A stretch of 64,000 nucleotides of DNA from Candidatus Roizmanbacteria bacterium. GTDB lineage: Bacteria; Patescibacteriota; Microgenomatia; UBA1406; GWC2-37-13. The stretch is taken from assembly GCA_016214055.1 (NCBI GenBank), contig JACRPE010000001.1, forward strand, positions 46,350-110,349. The letters run 5' to 3'. Positions within the stretch are counted from its first letter, which is position 1. Every line of letters starts with the position of its first letter. The notes under the pieces were generated by a model. It was not told where the DNA came from, ran no database searches, and worked only from the letters and a program-made list of their open reading frames with translations. This document shows positions 35,501 to 42,963 of the stretch, piece after piece. A program made the position numbers and the translations under genes.

Positions 35501-36234
35501 ACTCCCTCACGGCCGGAAATATCTTTATCCAAAACAACGAAATCCTTTCTCTTTCCTGGGAATTGAAACTTTCGGCCCTCGCTCAAATCACCCTGTTTGA
35601 CGGTTCCGTCACGATTGCAAAAAATGGAAATATCACGACCGAGGGTCAGGTTATTGCAAAAGGGGGCGTGCGGACGGATACGATACAACCAATTAATAAC
35701 GATGTCAATATTAAATTAAACGATGTAGGGGTCGACCCACGTGTCGACCCAACAAATACGGGCGGACACGTAGGTCCGCCCCTACAAAATGGGAAAATAA
35801 ATATTCAAAATCAGATTGGCGATACCGTCGCCTCCATCGACGCCTCGGGCTCGGCTAAGTTTAACGCCCTCGGCTTTAACCAGATTGCAACCAACTCCGC
35901 GATCATCGCCGACTCAGGACTGCGGACAACCAGTAATGAAATCATTCCCGCCATGCAGACCAACGCCGAAGCCGCGGGTCAGGGAATCCTTCCTCTCGGG
36001 GCACCGGAGGTCATAATCTATAATGACAAAATTACGAAAGATTCACTTGTCTATTTGACAAAAACAAATTCAGTTATCAGTGATCAGTTATCAGTTATGA
36101 GGAAAGAATCCTGTCCCGATTTCAACCGATCTCAGCCGATTTCAACCGATCTTAGCTGTCATCCCTATTTCTCCGTCTCATCGGGTAATTCACAACACGG
36201 GGAAATTAGGTTTAATTGGTTGATTATTAATTAG
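26542..36234 (+). CDS. Giant membrane-anchored NVGIG-repeat protein with cytoplasmic SAM-like domain, 3230 aa
   Basis: Residues 1-55 match the second half of a tyrosine-recombinase core-binding domain (FDKDTISRYVKSLKEKSVTPNEIKRKLQSINRFIKWA). A repeat-derived linker follows, then one TM (about residues 106-130, IGFAVIFLLISLIGFGLY), so about 3100 residues face outside. These begin with RIISFQGRLTDSLGNPI and contain about 18 GNVGIGTTxPxxKLDV units known from phage-fibre-like and environmental adhesins. Between them are Thr/Asn-rich beta stretches and long internal duplications (LRSQYGPLNLAYKSGLN occurs at least five times in close variants). The last 700 residues hold coiled-coil-like and several translated dispersed repeats (34561, 34846, 35036, 35200, 35374, 35725). 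No S74 endosialidase-chaperone domain is seen. Probably a very long surface fibre. Confidence 0.8.
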   Translation: MFSMPKFDKDTISRYVKSLKEKSVTPNEIKRKLQSINRFIKWAVTTGQLDQNDFKQMTQEIANTVISPTESEGRLKSVKISSNKNELASTDLSRFQLISTDNPIQGYIGFAVIFLLISLIGFGLYNQFFKKTATPFAYSTTLNPGSRIISFQGRLTDSLGNPIIAPIDLTYNFYTVSTGGSPIASSTRVCTATPDQDGIFANLIGSDPGPSCTPQLPATIFSENPNVWLGVTVGSELTEMSPRQQIANVGYAMNAETLQGFPPGTTTSSIPFISTQGDLLIAATTPGIRSTYTTANFVISSAKTTTIQSANAGDIVLSATDGGALRFNTFNGSLVERLTVLSGGNVGISNVNPRAAFDVIGSASISANLAFSGASTQIGQLNGGNISFTTSPGGDAGLVTKMTFTNPGNLGIGTTAPSEKLDITGNASLSGNLTIGQGSVLRSQYGPLSLAYKSGLGTWTTGITLQDTTGNVGVGSSNPNAFKLEVVGNIGPDANGTRDIGSSARHYANIYADNITGVGALGYWSRGTGVLFPATVTDGVSATTSATTTATFTATGSNNALRVGGNTNYHTVDVNGNLTFTNAGIATITGPTSGLTIDATTGALNFGTSANARTITIGNITTTTGVNVNTGTAGTTYTTTNGIFTLNTGTGAISLGTDAAAKTVTIGNVTSTTGVNINTGTAGTTHTTTNGIYTLNTGTGTISLGTDAVAKTINIGNATTTTGLALNSGTGDIVLTSTDQIKLNSSKAAGGTTTEALSLKSTIDLGVADELLQIGDSGADFMTILGNGNVGIGTALPSSLLHLSSTSTSTSFTGFNLDWSPGSATTTTGDLFALNIGTNGTASTLFNVKDTGSSLFSVSETAVTSNLPTSFTSAGDVSIAYDLLFTNPTSSYIKSAAPLYIQAGEVFGSSDLTLKTYNSGDVVLDAAGGVTLAQAQPWTLVASTTALNIQSGLLNLDTTNTRVGIGSTAPTEILDVVGNASASGYITLGQTGALRSQYGPLNLAYKSGLNTWATGFILKDVSGNVGIGTTDPATFKLEVAGNIGPDADNTRNIGAVGRAYNTIYVNNIVGSGGLGYWSRGTGVLFPTTTTDGLAATTSATTVATFTATGSNNALRVGGITNYATIDASGNLTFTNAGVATITGPTTGLTIDATTGAMNFGTSANARTITIGNATTTTALALNSGTGDIVLTSTDQVKLNSSKAAGGTTTEALSLKSTVDLGVADELLQIGDSGADFMTILGNGNVGIGQVLPIEKLDIVGNASSSGYITLGQTGALRSQYGPLNLAYKSALNAWTTGLTLQDTTGNVGIGATNPGKVLDIQRSVTGADVGLRIANTAATTNDTASLYFQMTSNMAADYGAYIRATRLGANAMSDLSFATTNSGGTSNEWIRITNAGNVGIGSTSPTAKLDIAGDASTSGDLSFTGATPNNIHALNGTDFRISTSPGGDAGNVDRFTLLANGNVGIGTTSPGNLLRIADATAGNPNQLSLYNSLGAAAMQLTGGTGYTILKTNFNGAGQIDTNGAFYISQSFTTTPLYIESATASNTLYLRSTGNVGIGTTVPRGKLDVQPTNTNGANISNYFGGSAAYSLTLNGNQDNNAKSTIFANAYSLYNTGGEATYKWVTTHGSFGSRGIGFSYGGAGKGIQFYADSVATTADTTFTPTSRMMIQNDGNVGIGTTSPTALLDVRGNATFSGTLSIAPMFIAAAGTCNISSTGKIYYDATLNQYYFCNGTIWTAMGGGVSSLQGAYDGGNTITTTTARDIDFTLAAGLGTATSLKLTNNHVGATTAFNLVNANASGTNTNGILVNQTGAGALTNGINITQTAGTLTNGLTLAGTFTKLINSTNFNVANAGNITVTGGQGLDTIAAGTLALGDTTANAINMGTSALARTIIVGNSTGATSIALNTGTGSSLNLGTNAIAHTVTLGNATGATAVAINSGTGDITLASTDQVILNSSKAAGGTTTEALSLKSTANLGAADEVLQIGDSGGDFLTIMGDGNVGIGTTGPAQMLDVAGSANIGDAVGEYLQIGKNAYSTVPATEISPALYLYRESQVSYGIKLQYTGGEYGPMIFGPNQANRFISFGKISSAGAPAGDADFGTEYMRIDLDNGNVGIGTTSPLEKLDITGNASMSGNLTIGQTGVLRSQYGPLNLAYKSGLNAWTTGITLQDTTGNVGIGTTNPANKLDVSGGNINIGASASYRINNKEAVRDMTTYLAVGLDFGTVVFPGTGNVGIGSTAPTAKLDILGSLNVQGYATASASLSIGSYNAMGGVGNALFSGNVGIGTTNATSRFFVNLGANQLARFNDGTNASGATFQNGSILSQSSQFQIAATSTNPLSFYTGATINSMTPGTERIRVATTGNVGIGGALNTNAQLDLNGGTILAGQYCPTSTCQRYIVPNGTSRIDLLQVASDLPNNTGYISFLDANNSYVPIASISAQATGTVVIDNTATNITDVGYPTVPDLCIGDPFWCTGKIDAGTVDPPYTINGKKYATFLTAMTGVKEETTGTIVTNFQDTNSNFQTNSNNQITKGYAVKVIDFNAVPEASDLWLFSKTTNLRKNLGKMTVLLTPSDDTRTWYKVDNTTHSLTIYSSRPTTISYRLTAPRFDGERWTNENPGGSGGFELNDPDQPSLVALNQAGNVPPETFTISSVIAKDASVMASNTSVIPNESFVILNSFQDLNQMLKQVQHDMQKSYNVISNKTGDFIEEVGVFAQITVGQIKAGFIETENAIVNNILLAKNVIVQEKIISPVVETKEIKTQGGDLVVSLRGASEASDAAISANEIASSSTTGVGTPRNDSAGSLAKLIIKGLNDQTVASIDAAGNATFAGTLSTLSNLSTLGNLSVAKDATISGSLTANEASLSGTLVAKEVHSENIDQLNNQQGVILNSFQDLNQMLKQVQHDSTSSAQQLSTDINAVQAQLAQIKNSPLPDPNYYQNLSSSVIASGSEAISQQIATSPTAPRNDIFETLTVSGNSNLYNASIANSLTAGNIFIQNNEILSLSWELKLSALAQITLFDGSVTIAKNGNITTEGQVIAKGGVRTDTIQPINNDVNIKLNDVGVDPRVDPTNTGGHVGPPLQNGKINIQNQIGDTVASIDASGSAKFNALGFNQIATNSAIIADSGLRTTSNEIIPAMQTNAEAAGQGILPLGAPEVIIYNDKITKDSLVYLTKTNSVISDQLSVMRKESCPDFNRSQPISTDLSCHPYFSVSSGNSQHGEIRFNWLIIN
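34561..34617. repeat. TCATCCTGAATTCATTTCAGGAT-type repeat, in frame
   Basis: Translated as VILNSFQDLNQMLKQVQHD. A virtually identical copy is at 35200-35257, 640 bp further on in the same gene and frame. Confidence 0.85.
34846..34941. repeat. TCATTGCGAGGA-type repeat, in frame
   Basis: Translated as SLRGASEASDAAI ... TPRND in the giant protein. Closely similar to the copy at 26130-26215, including the inner AATGAGATTGCTTCGTCG. Confidence 0.85.
35036..35080. repeat. CTTAAG-type repeat, in frame
   Basis: Translated as LSTLSNLSTLGNLSVA. The same units precede comEA (15571-15620), where they are untranslated. Confidence 0.7.
35200..35257. repeat. TCATCCTGAATTCATTTCAGGAT-type repeat, second in-frame copy
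   Basis: See 34561-34617. Both copies encode the same peptide in the same frame, so one may derive from an internal duplication. Confidence 0.85.
35374..35443. repeat. TCATTGCGAGCG...CTCGCAATGACA repeat, in frame
   Basis: Shorter member of the 26130 family, translated as VIASGSEAISQQIATSPTAPRND. Confidence 0.8.
35725..35786. repeat. GTAGGGGTCGACCCACGTGTCGACCC-type repeat, in frame
   Basis: Two hairpins (GGGTCGACACGTGGGTCGACCC type and GGGCGGACACGTAGGTCCGCCC) flanked by GTAGGGG/CCCCTAC. Translated as VDPRVDPTNTGGHVGPPLQ. Its relative at 59551-59637 lies inside the RAYT transposase gene. Confidence 0.85.
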
Positions 36235-36240
36235 TATTTC

Positions 36241-36283
36241 ATATACGTCTTATACGACGTATATGACTTATAAGTCTTATATG
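36241..36283. repeat. TATACGACTTATA-type repeat before the four-helix-bundle gene
   Basis: Short units TCTTATACGACGTATATGAC; a second array at 36622-36664 lies in frame inside the same gene. Confidence 0.7.
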
Positions 36284-36826
36284 AAAAACCAAAACACAGG
36301 TTTCGGTTACGAAAAACTCATCGTTTACTGGATTGCGACCAGCATATATGATTTGACCGTAATCTTTTGTGATAGATATATAGATAAAAGATCCCGTACT
36401 CACGATCAAATGGTTCAGGCAGCGCGCTCTGGCAAACAAAATATCGTAGAGGGATCACTTAGCAAGAGTCATGAAAGCAATATAAAACTTGCGGACGTAT
36501 CACATAATAGTTATGGGGAGTTACTTGAGGATTATAAAGATTATCTGCGTCAAAAAGAACTCACTCAATGGACAAAAGAAGACCCTCGCATCTTGCAGAT
36601 CCGCAAAACATACGATCTGCCGTATAAGACCTATACGTTTTATACGACCTATACGACTTATATGCAAAACCATGAAGCGTTTGCTAATCTTATGCTTACC
36701 CTCTGCTATAAACAGATCTATCTCATGAGCCAATTTCTCAAAGCAAATCAAGAAAGATTTATCAAAGAAGGTGGATTCCGAGAAAATCTTTTCAAAAAAA
36801 GATTGGAGTACCGAAAACAAATATGA
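36281..36826 (+). CDS. Four-helix-bundle protein (23S rRNA IVS-type family)
   Basis: Start MKNQNTGFGYEKL at 36281 (181 residues). The pattern YEKLIVYWIATSIYDLTVIFC and QMVQAARSGKQNIVEGSLSKS matches the four helix bundle / S23 family often encoded in 23S rRNA intervening sequences and common in CPR genomes. The molecular role is unknown. A TATACGAC repeat is translated at 36622-36664 (YKTYTFYTTYTTYMQ). The stop overlaps an upstream ATG of the giant LamG gene, so the two may be coupled. Confidence 0.7.
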   Translation: MKNQNTGFGYEKLIVYWIATSIYDLTVIFCDRYIDKRSRTHDQMVQAARSGKQNIVEGSLSKSHESNIKLADVSHNSYGELLEDYKDYLRQKELTQWTKEDPRILQIRKTYDLPYKTYTFYTTYTTYMQNHEAFANLMLTLCYKQIYLMSQFLKANQERFIKEGGFRENLFKKRLEYRKQI

Positions 36827-36870
36827 AAAAACCATATAAATATGTAAGGGCGGGGATAATCCCGCCCCAT

Positions 36871-36895
36871 GTCATTCCCGCGAAGGCGGGAATCC
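36871..36895. repeat. TCATTCCCGCGAAGGCGGGAATCCA repeat
   Basis: Together with GGGCGGGGATAATCCCGCCCC at 36847-36867 it covers the first 25 codons of the LamG frame. If translation starts at 36823 these are read as AGIIPPHVIPAKAGIH. Confidence 0.85.
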
Positions 36896-36906
36896 ATTTG
36901 TGGGAC

Positions 36907-39900
36907 ATGATCCTCCGCCGTAAAATCCTCATAATCTCCACGTTCGTCATTCTCTTCTTCCTTCCCATCGCCTACTTAACTACTCGCTATCAATCCAAAA
37001 CCGAGGCCGCATGGTTAGACGACCATTGGGGGTATAGACAAACCGTTGCAATCACCAACTCCGGCGTCGCACAAACCGATTTCCAGGTTCAGGTAACCGT
37101 CGATACGGCAACCCTCATAACCGCGGGAAAAATGCAGAGTGACTGCGATGATATAAGACTTACGGACGTGAGTGGAAAGATACTCCCCTACTGGATTTCC
37201 AACTGTAACAACGCATCCACAAAAATATGGCCCAAGGTTCCCTCCATCCCCACATCCGGCACTATAATATACCTCTATTACGGAAACCCTTCCGCACAAT
37301 CGGCAAAAATCACGGTCGGAACTCAAACTTATCCCGGGTTAAGTTGTAAATCTATTCTTGACGCGGGAAATTCAACAGGAAATGGTACCTATTGGATAGA
37401 CACTACTAATGGAAACTCCTCTGACAAACAACAAGTGTATTGCGATATGACTAACAATAGTGGCGGCTGGATATTGGTTACTCCTAGTATGGTTGATTCA
37501 TTTGCGGAATTAAATGTTACAAAAGTGAGTTCAACCGATACAAATGGTGGAGCGATATACACCTATACTAATACGGCAACGGGTTGTGGAGGACCCCAAT
37601 CAGGAGCGACGGTTCTCATCACCAACTCAATCCAGTGGGACGTAGTAAAGGTCAAAGAAAGCTATAACAACGGAACGTCTTCCTGTTGGAGTACGAACGG
37701 TGATGGTAACTATGGAGGACAACAAACAAATAGCAATATGCAGGCTTTTGCGCCCGGCACAGATACGCTTCAAAACTGTGTTTTATCCTGTAGCACATCA
37801 CCCTATGTCATGCCACCCATGAGTCGTTGTGATAATGCTCCCGAAAACTTTACTCGTTTCAATTCTGCGAGCGAAAGATCATTTGAAGCAATTGTAAGAA
37901 GAATAAATAGAACAACCTTAAGTGGTCCCGCATTAGGCCTTTCATGTAATGCGGTAAACATGACATCAAAATTTGAAAGTATCTATATTCGAGAGAACTC
38001 ACTTACGTATGCAACTTTATCCGTAGGTGCTCCTTCAAACGAGACAAAATCCCTCGGCCCGGTTGCTTATTGGAAGTTTGATGAAGGGTATGGGACAAAT
38101 ACGAGAGATTCGTCGCCAAACGCAAGTAATGGAACGGTGAATAGCGCAACGTGGAAATCTGAAGATCAATGTCTTTCGGGGAAATGTCTATTTTTTACAA
38201 GCACAAATACTGTCTCGATTGCCGATCCAGTTAACGGCTCTCTTGATTTTGGAACAGGAGATTTTACGATTTCTGCCTGGATTCGTACAGCGTCTAGCGC
38301 TTCAAACCGAAATCTGATTCGCAAAGGAGCAGGAGCAGGACTTTCCGGATGGCGATTTGGTATTGAAGGCGGAGTTCCTAATGTACTAATTGGCGACACA
38401 GTTGGTTATACCGAGGGTAATGTGGGTTCTACTTCCGTAGCAGATAACAAGTGGCATTTAGTAACGGTCGTATTTAATCGAAGTAGTAATGCTGTGGGAT
38501 ATGTTGACGGAAATGCGACGGGTGGAGTATTGCCGATTTCAACAAAAAATGGATCTGTAAATAATAGCTCTACTGTAGATATTGGAAATACTTTTTCTGC
38601 ATTTTCAGGTTCTATTGATGAGGTGAAAATCTTCAATTACGCCCGCACCGCCGCGCAAATCAAATCCGATTTTGCAGGAAAAGGCTTAGGTTCAATAAAA
38701 GGAACGTCTGTATCGATGAGCACGAACGCAAAAAATAACGATGCGCTTTCCAACGGCCTGACTACCTATTTGAAAAGTGATGAAGCGTCCGGCAATGGTG
38801 CCGATTCCTCGGGGAATGCCAATACCACAACCGTCTCAGGAACAAGTAATTATGGAGGAGGAAAGTTTGGAAATGGATTGAGATCAGGCGTTGCCTCGAC
38901 TAACCTGGAGCAAAATCCATCGGTAGAAACTAACCTTACCGGTTGGGGGGGGTGGAATAATAGTGGGACTGCCACGAGGGAACAGTCGTCTGACACAGCT
39001 AAATTTGGAACTTATTCTTTCAAACAAACCGTGACCGGCGACGGAAACCAAGAAGGTGATTCGTATGGAGGAGCCGTAACTGAAGGTCAAACTTACACCG
39101 TGAGTTTTTGGGTAAATGTTACCGCAGTGGGAGTGGGAGAATCCATTCCCTTCTACTATCGTGTTTTCCACGATACGGGAAATTATATCCCCGGAACTAT
39201 TGCCACCATCAATGCCGCAACAAGCGGTTGGGTAAGATATTCTATGACCCAAACTATTCCCAATAATGGCTTTACAGGTAATAATATCCAGTTAAGTTTT
39301 TATACAAATAAAGTAGGAACGGTTGTGTATGTTGATGGCGTTCAGATTGAGCAAAGCGCAACCGTCACCCCCTACCTCGACGGATCTTTAGGAACGGGCT
39401 ATGCTTGGACTGGTACCGCACACAATAGTACCAGCACCCGTGCCGCGAGTACCGCGACGACGGCGACGAACGTGAATGATACGACCGGTACGATTGCTTA
39501 TTGGTTTAACTCACCCAGTCTTGACACTTCTGCTCAATGCCCTCTCGGGTCAAGTAATGGAGATAGTACGGGAGGTATGTTCTTTAGTTTAAAAAATACC
39601 GGAGTTTACCTCACTCATAATTATGCGACGAGTCAAAATGTAACTCCTCAATATGTAGCGACGATAAATAATAATACGTGGTATCACGTGGCATATAACT
39701 GGGATAATAGTACCCTAAAAGGAAACCTCTATGTGAATGGGGCTCTCCAACAGAATATTTCCTATTCTCAAGCAATTACTATTGGAGAATATTTTCAGAA
39801 CTTAGGAACTTGTACACGCACTGGGTATACGACTTTTAATGGAACTTTAGACGATATACGGACATACAATCGTGTTCTTTCTCCCAAAGAAGTCCGGGAT

Positions 39901-42669
39901 TTGTACAACTGGTCCGCGGGGCCGGTTGGGTACTGGAATATGGATGAAAAGACGGGAACGAATGCGTATGATCAATCAGGAAATGGATACACGGGCACCC
40001 TTACCGGATCAACATGGATAAGTGGTAAATATGGAAGCGCTTTGTCATTGAATGGTTCAACTGATAGAGTTTCCGTTGGAACAATGACGGGAAAATATGG
40101 AGGAATGGTTACGGTAGAAGGGTGGGTAAATCACACCACCACAGCTGATTGGGACGATATTGTTGCTGGAGCATGTGGTGATTTACTATTTGCTTTCAAC
40201 ACAAGTAGTCAGTTAACTTGGGGAGGACAATGTAATAGTCCTTTCGGAATGTTGACTTATACAACGAATATTGATGGGGCTTGGCATCATGTGGCTGGTA
40301 CATATGATGGGTCTATGACACGTCTCTATGTTGATGGAGTACAGGTGAACTCAATTGCACGAACTGGATCATTTACCCCAAGTGCTTTATATATTGGAAG
40401 TGCGGGAGCCACTGAATATTTTAAAGGAAAATTAGATGATGTAAAGATATATAATTACGCACGTTCGTCCAAGCAAATCGTCGAGGACATGAACGCCGGC
40501 CACCCGGCAGGCGGAAGTCCGGTTGGGTCGCAAGTCAGTTACTGGAAGTTTGACGAAGGATATGGGGTAACGGCAAATAATCAAATTTCAGGCCAACCCA
40601 ACTTTACGTTTACCGGTGCTCCTAATGATCCCACATGGGATAATAATGGCAAATTTGGAAAAGCTGTATATTTTGATGGGGCTTTGTCTGTTACTTCAGA
40701 AGATTATGCAGATGCAAGTTATACTGCACAAACTTGGGATGATGGAACTTTGTCAGTGTGGATAAAACCTGATTCTATTCCCGCCGCTGAATATTACCCT
40801 ATTTCTGATTACAACGGAGTCGTTGGCGAAAGTGGTGGATGGTTGGTTGCAATAAGTTCAAATGGTGGATGTAGTATTCGTGGAAATGCTTCTTATAACA
40901 GTAGTTGCCCTGCAAATACGTTTCAAGCAAATCAATGGACTCACATCGCGTGGGTTGTGAGTAAGACTCAAGGATTTCTAAAAACATATGCAAACGGAAA
41001 ACTTATAAATACTATTACTGGGAACACTCTTGGATTTAGAATTAATACTACTTTGCGCGTCGGTATGGGAAGTTGGTGTGGAACTGGAAGTGACTGTATT
41101 TACCCCGGTTTTATAGATGAGGTAAAGCTTTATTCTTCCGCTCTCACGTCTGACGAAATTGCTCTGGATTATAACCGCGGGGCTTCCATGGTCCTTGGGG
41201 CTATGTCTGATACTTCGGGGCTCAGTGGAGGCTCGGTCGCATCAAGTTCGGCGACCGCATCATACTGTGTACCCGGTGGTACAGACCCATGCACTCCCCC
41301 CGTGGGAGAGTGGAATTTTGAGGAAAAAACAGGACAAACGGTTAATGATGTCAGTGGTAATAATAATTCTGGAACTCTTGGGGCGAATTCTACTCCAAGC
41401 ACCGATGACCCAAGCTGGGCACAGGGTAAGTATGGTGCGGCATTGACTTTTGACGGGAACAATGACTTTGTTCAAATCCCCTATAATGCCAATTTAGATC
41501 TTGCAGGTAGCGCAATAACTGTGTCAACCTGGATGAAGCCGCCTGCATCTAAAGACTCTGACTGGGAAGGTGTTGTGGGAAACTATCCTGGTAATAGTAC
41601 GGGATACATGCTCGGATGGAGAGAGTCATCAAATAACAACTTTACTTTTTATCTTGAGCTTAGTTCAGGACATAAAGAAGTCACTGTTACCAATTTGGCA
41701 AACTATGCCGATTTAAATTCTTGGATATATGTTGTTGGTACTTATGATGGATCTGCTATGAGAATCTATGTAAATGGAAGATTAATAAATACAACGTCGA
41801 GTCTTTCCGGAACTATTAATGCTTCAGCTCAAGGACTGCGATTTGGAAGATATGGCGGCTCTTACGTGGGGGGATCTATCGACCAAGTTAAGATCTTCAA
41901 CTACGCCCGCACTCCCGCGCAAATCGCCTGGGACTATAACCGTGGAGGGCCTGTAGGGCATTGGAAATTCGACGAATGTCAGGGAATCACTGCGAATGAT
42001 TCGAGTGGAAATGGAAACTCGGGCACGATCACGATCGGAGCAACTGTCCCTCAAAGCTCTGTAGGAACTTGCACGGTCGTGGATACTGCTACCGCCTGGT
42101 ACAACGGCGCAACGGGGAAATATAACGCGAGTTTGAATTTTGATGGTGTGGATGATTTTGTCAATGTTGGGTCGTACACTCCACTCAACAATATTGGAGA
42201 TGAAATATCTGTTTCAGCATGGGTAAAAACTAGCATAAATAATACCTTTATGACCATCGTCGGAAGAGGTAATGACTGGAGGATGAACAAAAATGCAAGT
42301 GGGTACTATGAATTCGAACATAGAAATACAAGTCAAAATATCGTCACTTCTCGAGGCCTTAACTCTTCAACTAATTGGGTTCATGTCGTTGGAACATATA
42401 AAAAAGATGATTTTGTGAGGCTTTATATTGATGGGGTCTTGGTCGACAGTGACGCTCAAACACTTTCAACACGCGTCTCACAAACTCAAAATCAAATTGG
42501 TAATAATTACGCTTGGCATCCCGGCCCCTCTGTCTACAACGATTACTGGTGGAACGGTCAAATCGACGACGTGAGAGTGTTTAATTATGCCCTCACACCC
42601 GCACAAATCAAGCAGGTTTATAATCAGGGAGGAGGGATACGGTTTGGCCCCGCAACCGGATCCCCATAA
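36907..42669 (+). CDS. Giant surface protein: DUF2341, fibrinogen-like region, six LamG domains
   Basis: About 1920 residues from MILRRKILIIS (36907). An earlier ATG (36823) overlapping the previous stop would add 28 residues that are mostly translated repeat. After the N-terminal TM come DUF2341 (DDHWGYRQTVAITNSG ... IYLYYGNPSA), a fibrinogen-C-like segment (SCKSILDAGNSTGNGTYWI ... GWILVTPS) and six LamG/concanavalin-like domains, each opening like VGYWNMDEKTGTNAYDQSGN and closing like IDEVKIFNYARTAAQI. A CBM-like insertion (NLEQNPSVETNLTGW) follows the second opening. Likely a membrane-tethered adhesin binding glycans or host-cell surface. The C-terminus (YNQGGGIRFGPATGSP) recurs as a remnant at 43509. 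Confidence 0.85.
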   Translation: MILRRKILIISTFVILFFLPIAYLTTRYQSKTEAAWLDDHWGYRQTVAITNSGVAQTDFQVQVTVDTATLITAGKMQSDCDDIRLTDVSGKILPYWISNCNNASTKIWPKVPSIPTSGTIIYLYYGNPSAQSAKITVGTQTYPGLSCKSILDAGNSTGNGTYWIDTTNGNSSDKQQVYCDMTNNSGGWILVTPSMVDSFAELNVTKVSSTDTNGGAIYTYTNTATGCGGPQSGATVLITNSIQWDVVKVKESYNNGTSSCWSTNGDGNYGGQQTNSNMQAFAPGTDTLQNCVLSCSTSPYVMPPMSRCDNAPENFTRFNSASERSFEAIVRRINRTTLSGPALGLSCNAVNMTSKFESIYIRENSLTYATLSVGAPSNETKSLGPVAYWKFDEGYGTNTRDSSPNASNGTVNSATWKSEDQCLSGKCLFFTSTNTVSIADPVNGSLDFGTGDFTISAWIRTASSASNRNLIRKGAGAGLSGWRFGIEGGVPNVLIGDTVGYTEGNVGSTSVADNKWHLVTVVFNRSSNAVGYVDGNATGGVLPISTKNGSVNNSSTVDIGNTFSAFSGSIDEVKIFNYARTAAQIKSDFAGKGLGSIKGTSVSMSTNAKNNDALSNGLTTYLKSDEASGNGADSSGNANTTTVSGTSNYGGGKFGNGLRSGVASTNLEQNPSVETNLTGWGGWNNSGTATREQSSDTAKFGTYSFKQTVTGDGNQEGDSYGGAVTEGQTYTVSFWVNVTAVGVGESIPFYYRVFHDTGNYIPGTIATINAATSGWVRYSMTQTIPNNGFTGNNIQLSFYTNKVGTVVYVDGVQIEQSATVTPYLDGSLGTGYAWTGTAHNSTSTRAASTATTATNVNDTTGTIAYWFNSPSLDTSAQCPLGSSNGDSTGGMFFSLKNTGVYLTHNYATSQNVTPQYVATINNNTWYHVAYNWDNSTLKGNLYVNGALQQNISYSQAITIGEYFQNLGTCTRTGYTTFNGTLDDIRTYNRVLSPKEVRDLYNWSAGPVGYWNMDEKTGTNAYDQSGNGYTGTLTGSTWISGKYGSALSLNGSTDRVSVGTMTGKYGGMVTVEGWVNHTTTADWDDIVAGACGDLLFAFNTSSQLTWGGQCNSPFGMLTYTTNIDGAWHHVAGTYDGSMTRLYVDGVQVNSIARTGSFTPSALYIGSAGATEYFKGKLDDVKIYNYARSSKQIVEDMNAGHPAGGSPVGSQVSYWKFDEGYGVTANNQISGQPNFTFTGAPNDPTWDNNGKFGKAVYFDGALSVTSEDYADASYTAQTWDDGTLSVWIKPDSIPAAEYYPISDYNGVVGESGGWLVAISSNGGCSIRGNASYNSSCPANTFQANQWTHIAWVVSKTQGFLKTYANGKLINTITGNTLGFRINTTLRVGMGSWCGTGSDCIYPGFIDEVKLYSSALTSDEIALDYNRGASMVLGAMSDTSGLSGGSVASSSATASYCVPGGTDPCTPPVGEWNFEEKTGQTVNDVSGNNNSGTLGANSTPSTDDPSWAQGKYGAALTFDGNNDFVQIPYNANLDLAGSAITVSTWMKPPASKDSDWEGVVGNYPGNSTGYMLGWRESSNNNFTFYLELSSGHKEVTVTNLANYADLNSWIYVVGTYDGSAMRIYVNGRLINTTSSLSGTINASAQGLRFGRYGGSYVGGSIDQVKIFNYARTPAQIAWDYNRGGPVGHWKFDECQGITANDSSGNGNSGTITIGATVPQSSVGTCTVVDTATAWYNGATGKYNASLNFDGVDDFVNVGSYTPLNNIGDEISVSAWVKTSINNTFMTIVGRGNDWRMNKNASGYYEFEHRNTSQNIVTSRGLNSSTNWVHVVGTYKKDDFVRLYIDGVLVDSDAQTLSTRVSQTQNQIGNNYAWHPGPSVYNDYWWNGQIDDVRVFNYALTPAQIKQVYNQGGGIRFGPATGSP

Positions 42670-42702
42670 TCGAATTCCCATAAACATCGCTTATCATTTC
42701 TA

Positions 42703-42734
42703 TTTGCTACAGTGTAACAATACGGTGTAGCAAA
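42703..42734. promoter_or_regulatory. 32-bp palindromic site 1 near trpR-like gene
   Basis: Arms TTTGCTACA/TGTAGCAAA enclose AGTGTAACAATACGG. Identical over 32 bp to the site at 43424-43455, so the regulator gene is bracketed by the two. I read them as candidate operators, though they could be ends of a small mobile cassette. Confidence 0.55.
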
Positions 42735-42878
42735 ATATTTCCCTGGTCTTTTTGCTTTTTTCCTCCGTTATCTATTTCATTTTTCAATTTTTTATCTTCA
42801 TAACCAGGCACATTAAAACACAAGTACTTTCTCCATTTTTATCTTTTCCTATCAACCCAAAACCTCTCTTTTGTTGTG

Positions 42879-42921
42879 TATAGTCCCTGGACATTTGCTA
42901 CAGTGTATTGTTACACTAAAA
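42879..42921. promoter_or_regulatory. TATAGTCCCTGGACA motif plus palindromic site 2
   Basis: TATAGTCCCTGGACA (42879-42893) is directly followed by TTTGCTACAGTGTATTGT (from 42894) and ACACT. The core AGTGTA-TTGT-TACACT is a perfect palindrome. It lies 43-85 bp before the regulator start codon, the usual place for an autoregulatory operator. Confidence 0.55.
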
Positions 42922-42963
42922 AAACTGGGCTGTTATTTGTTTTTTCAGTGTAAACACAAAAAT

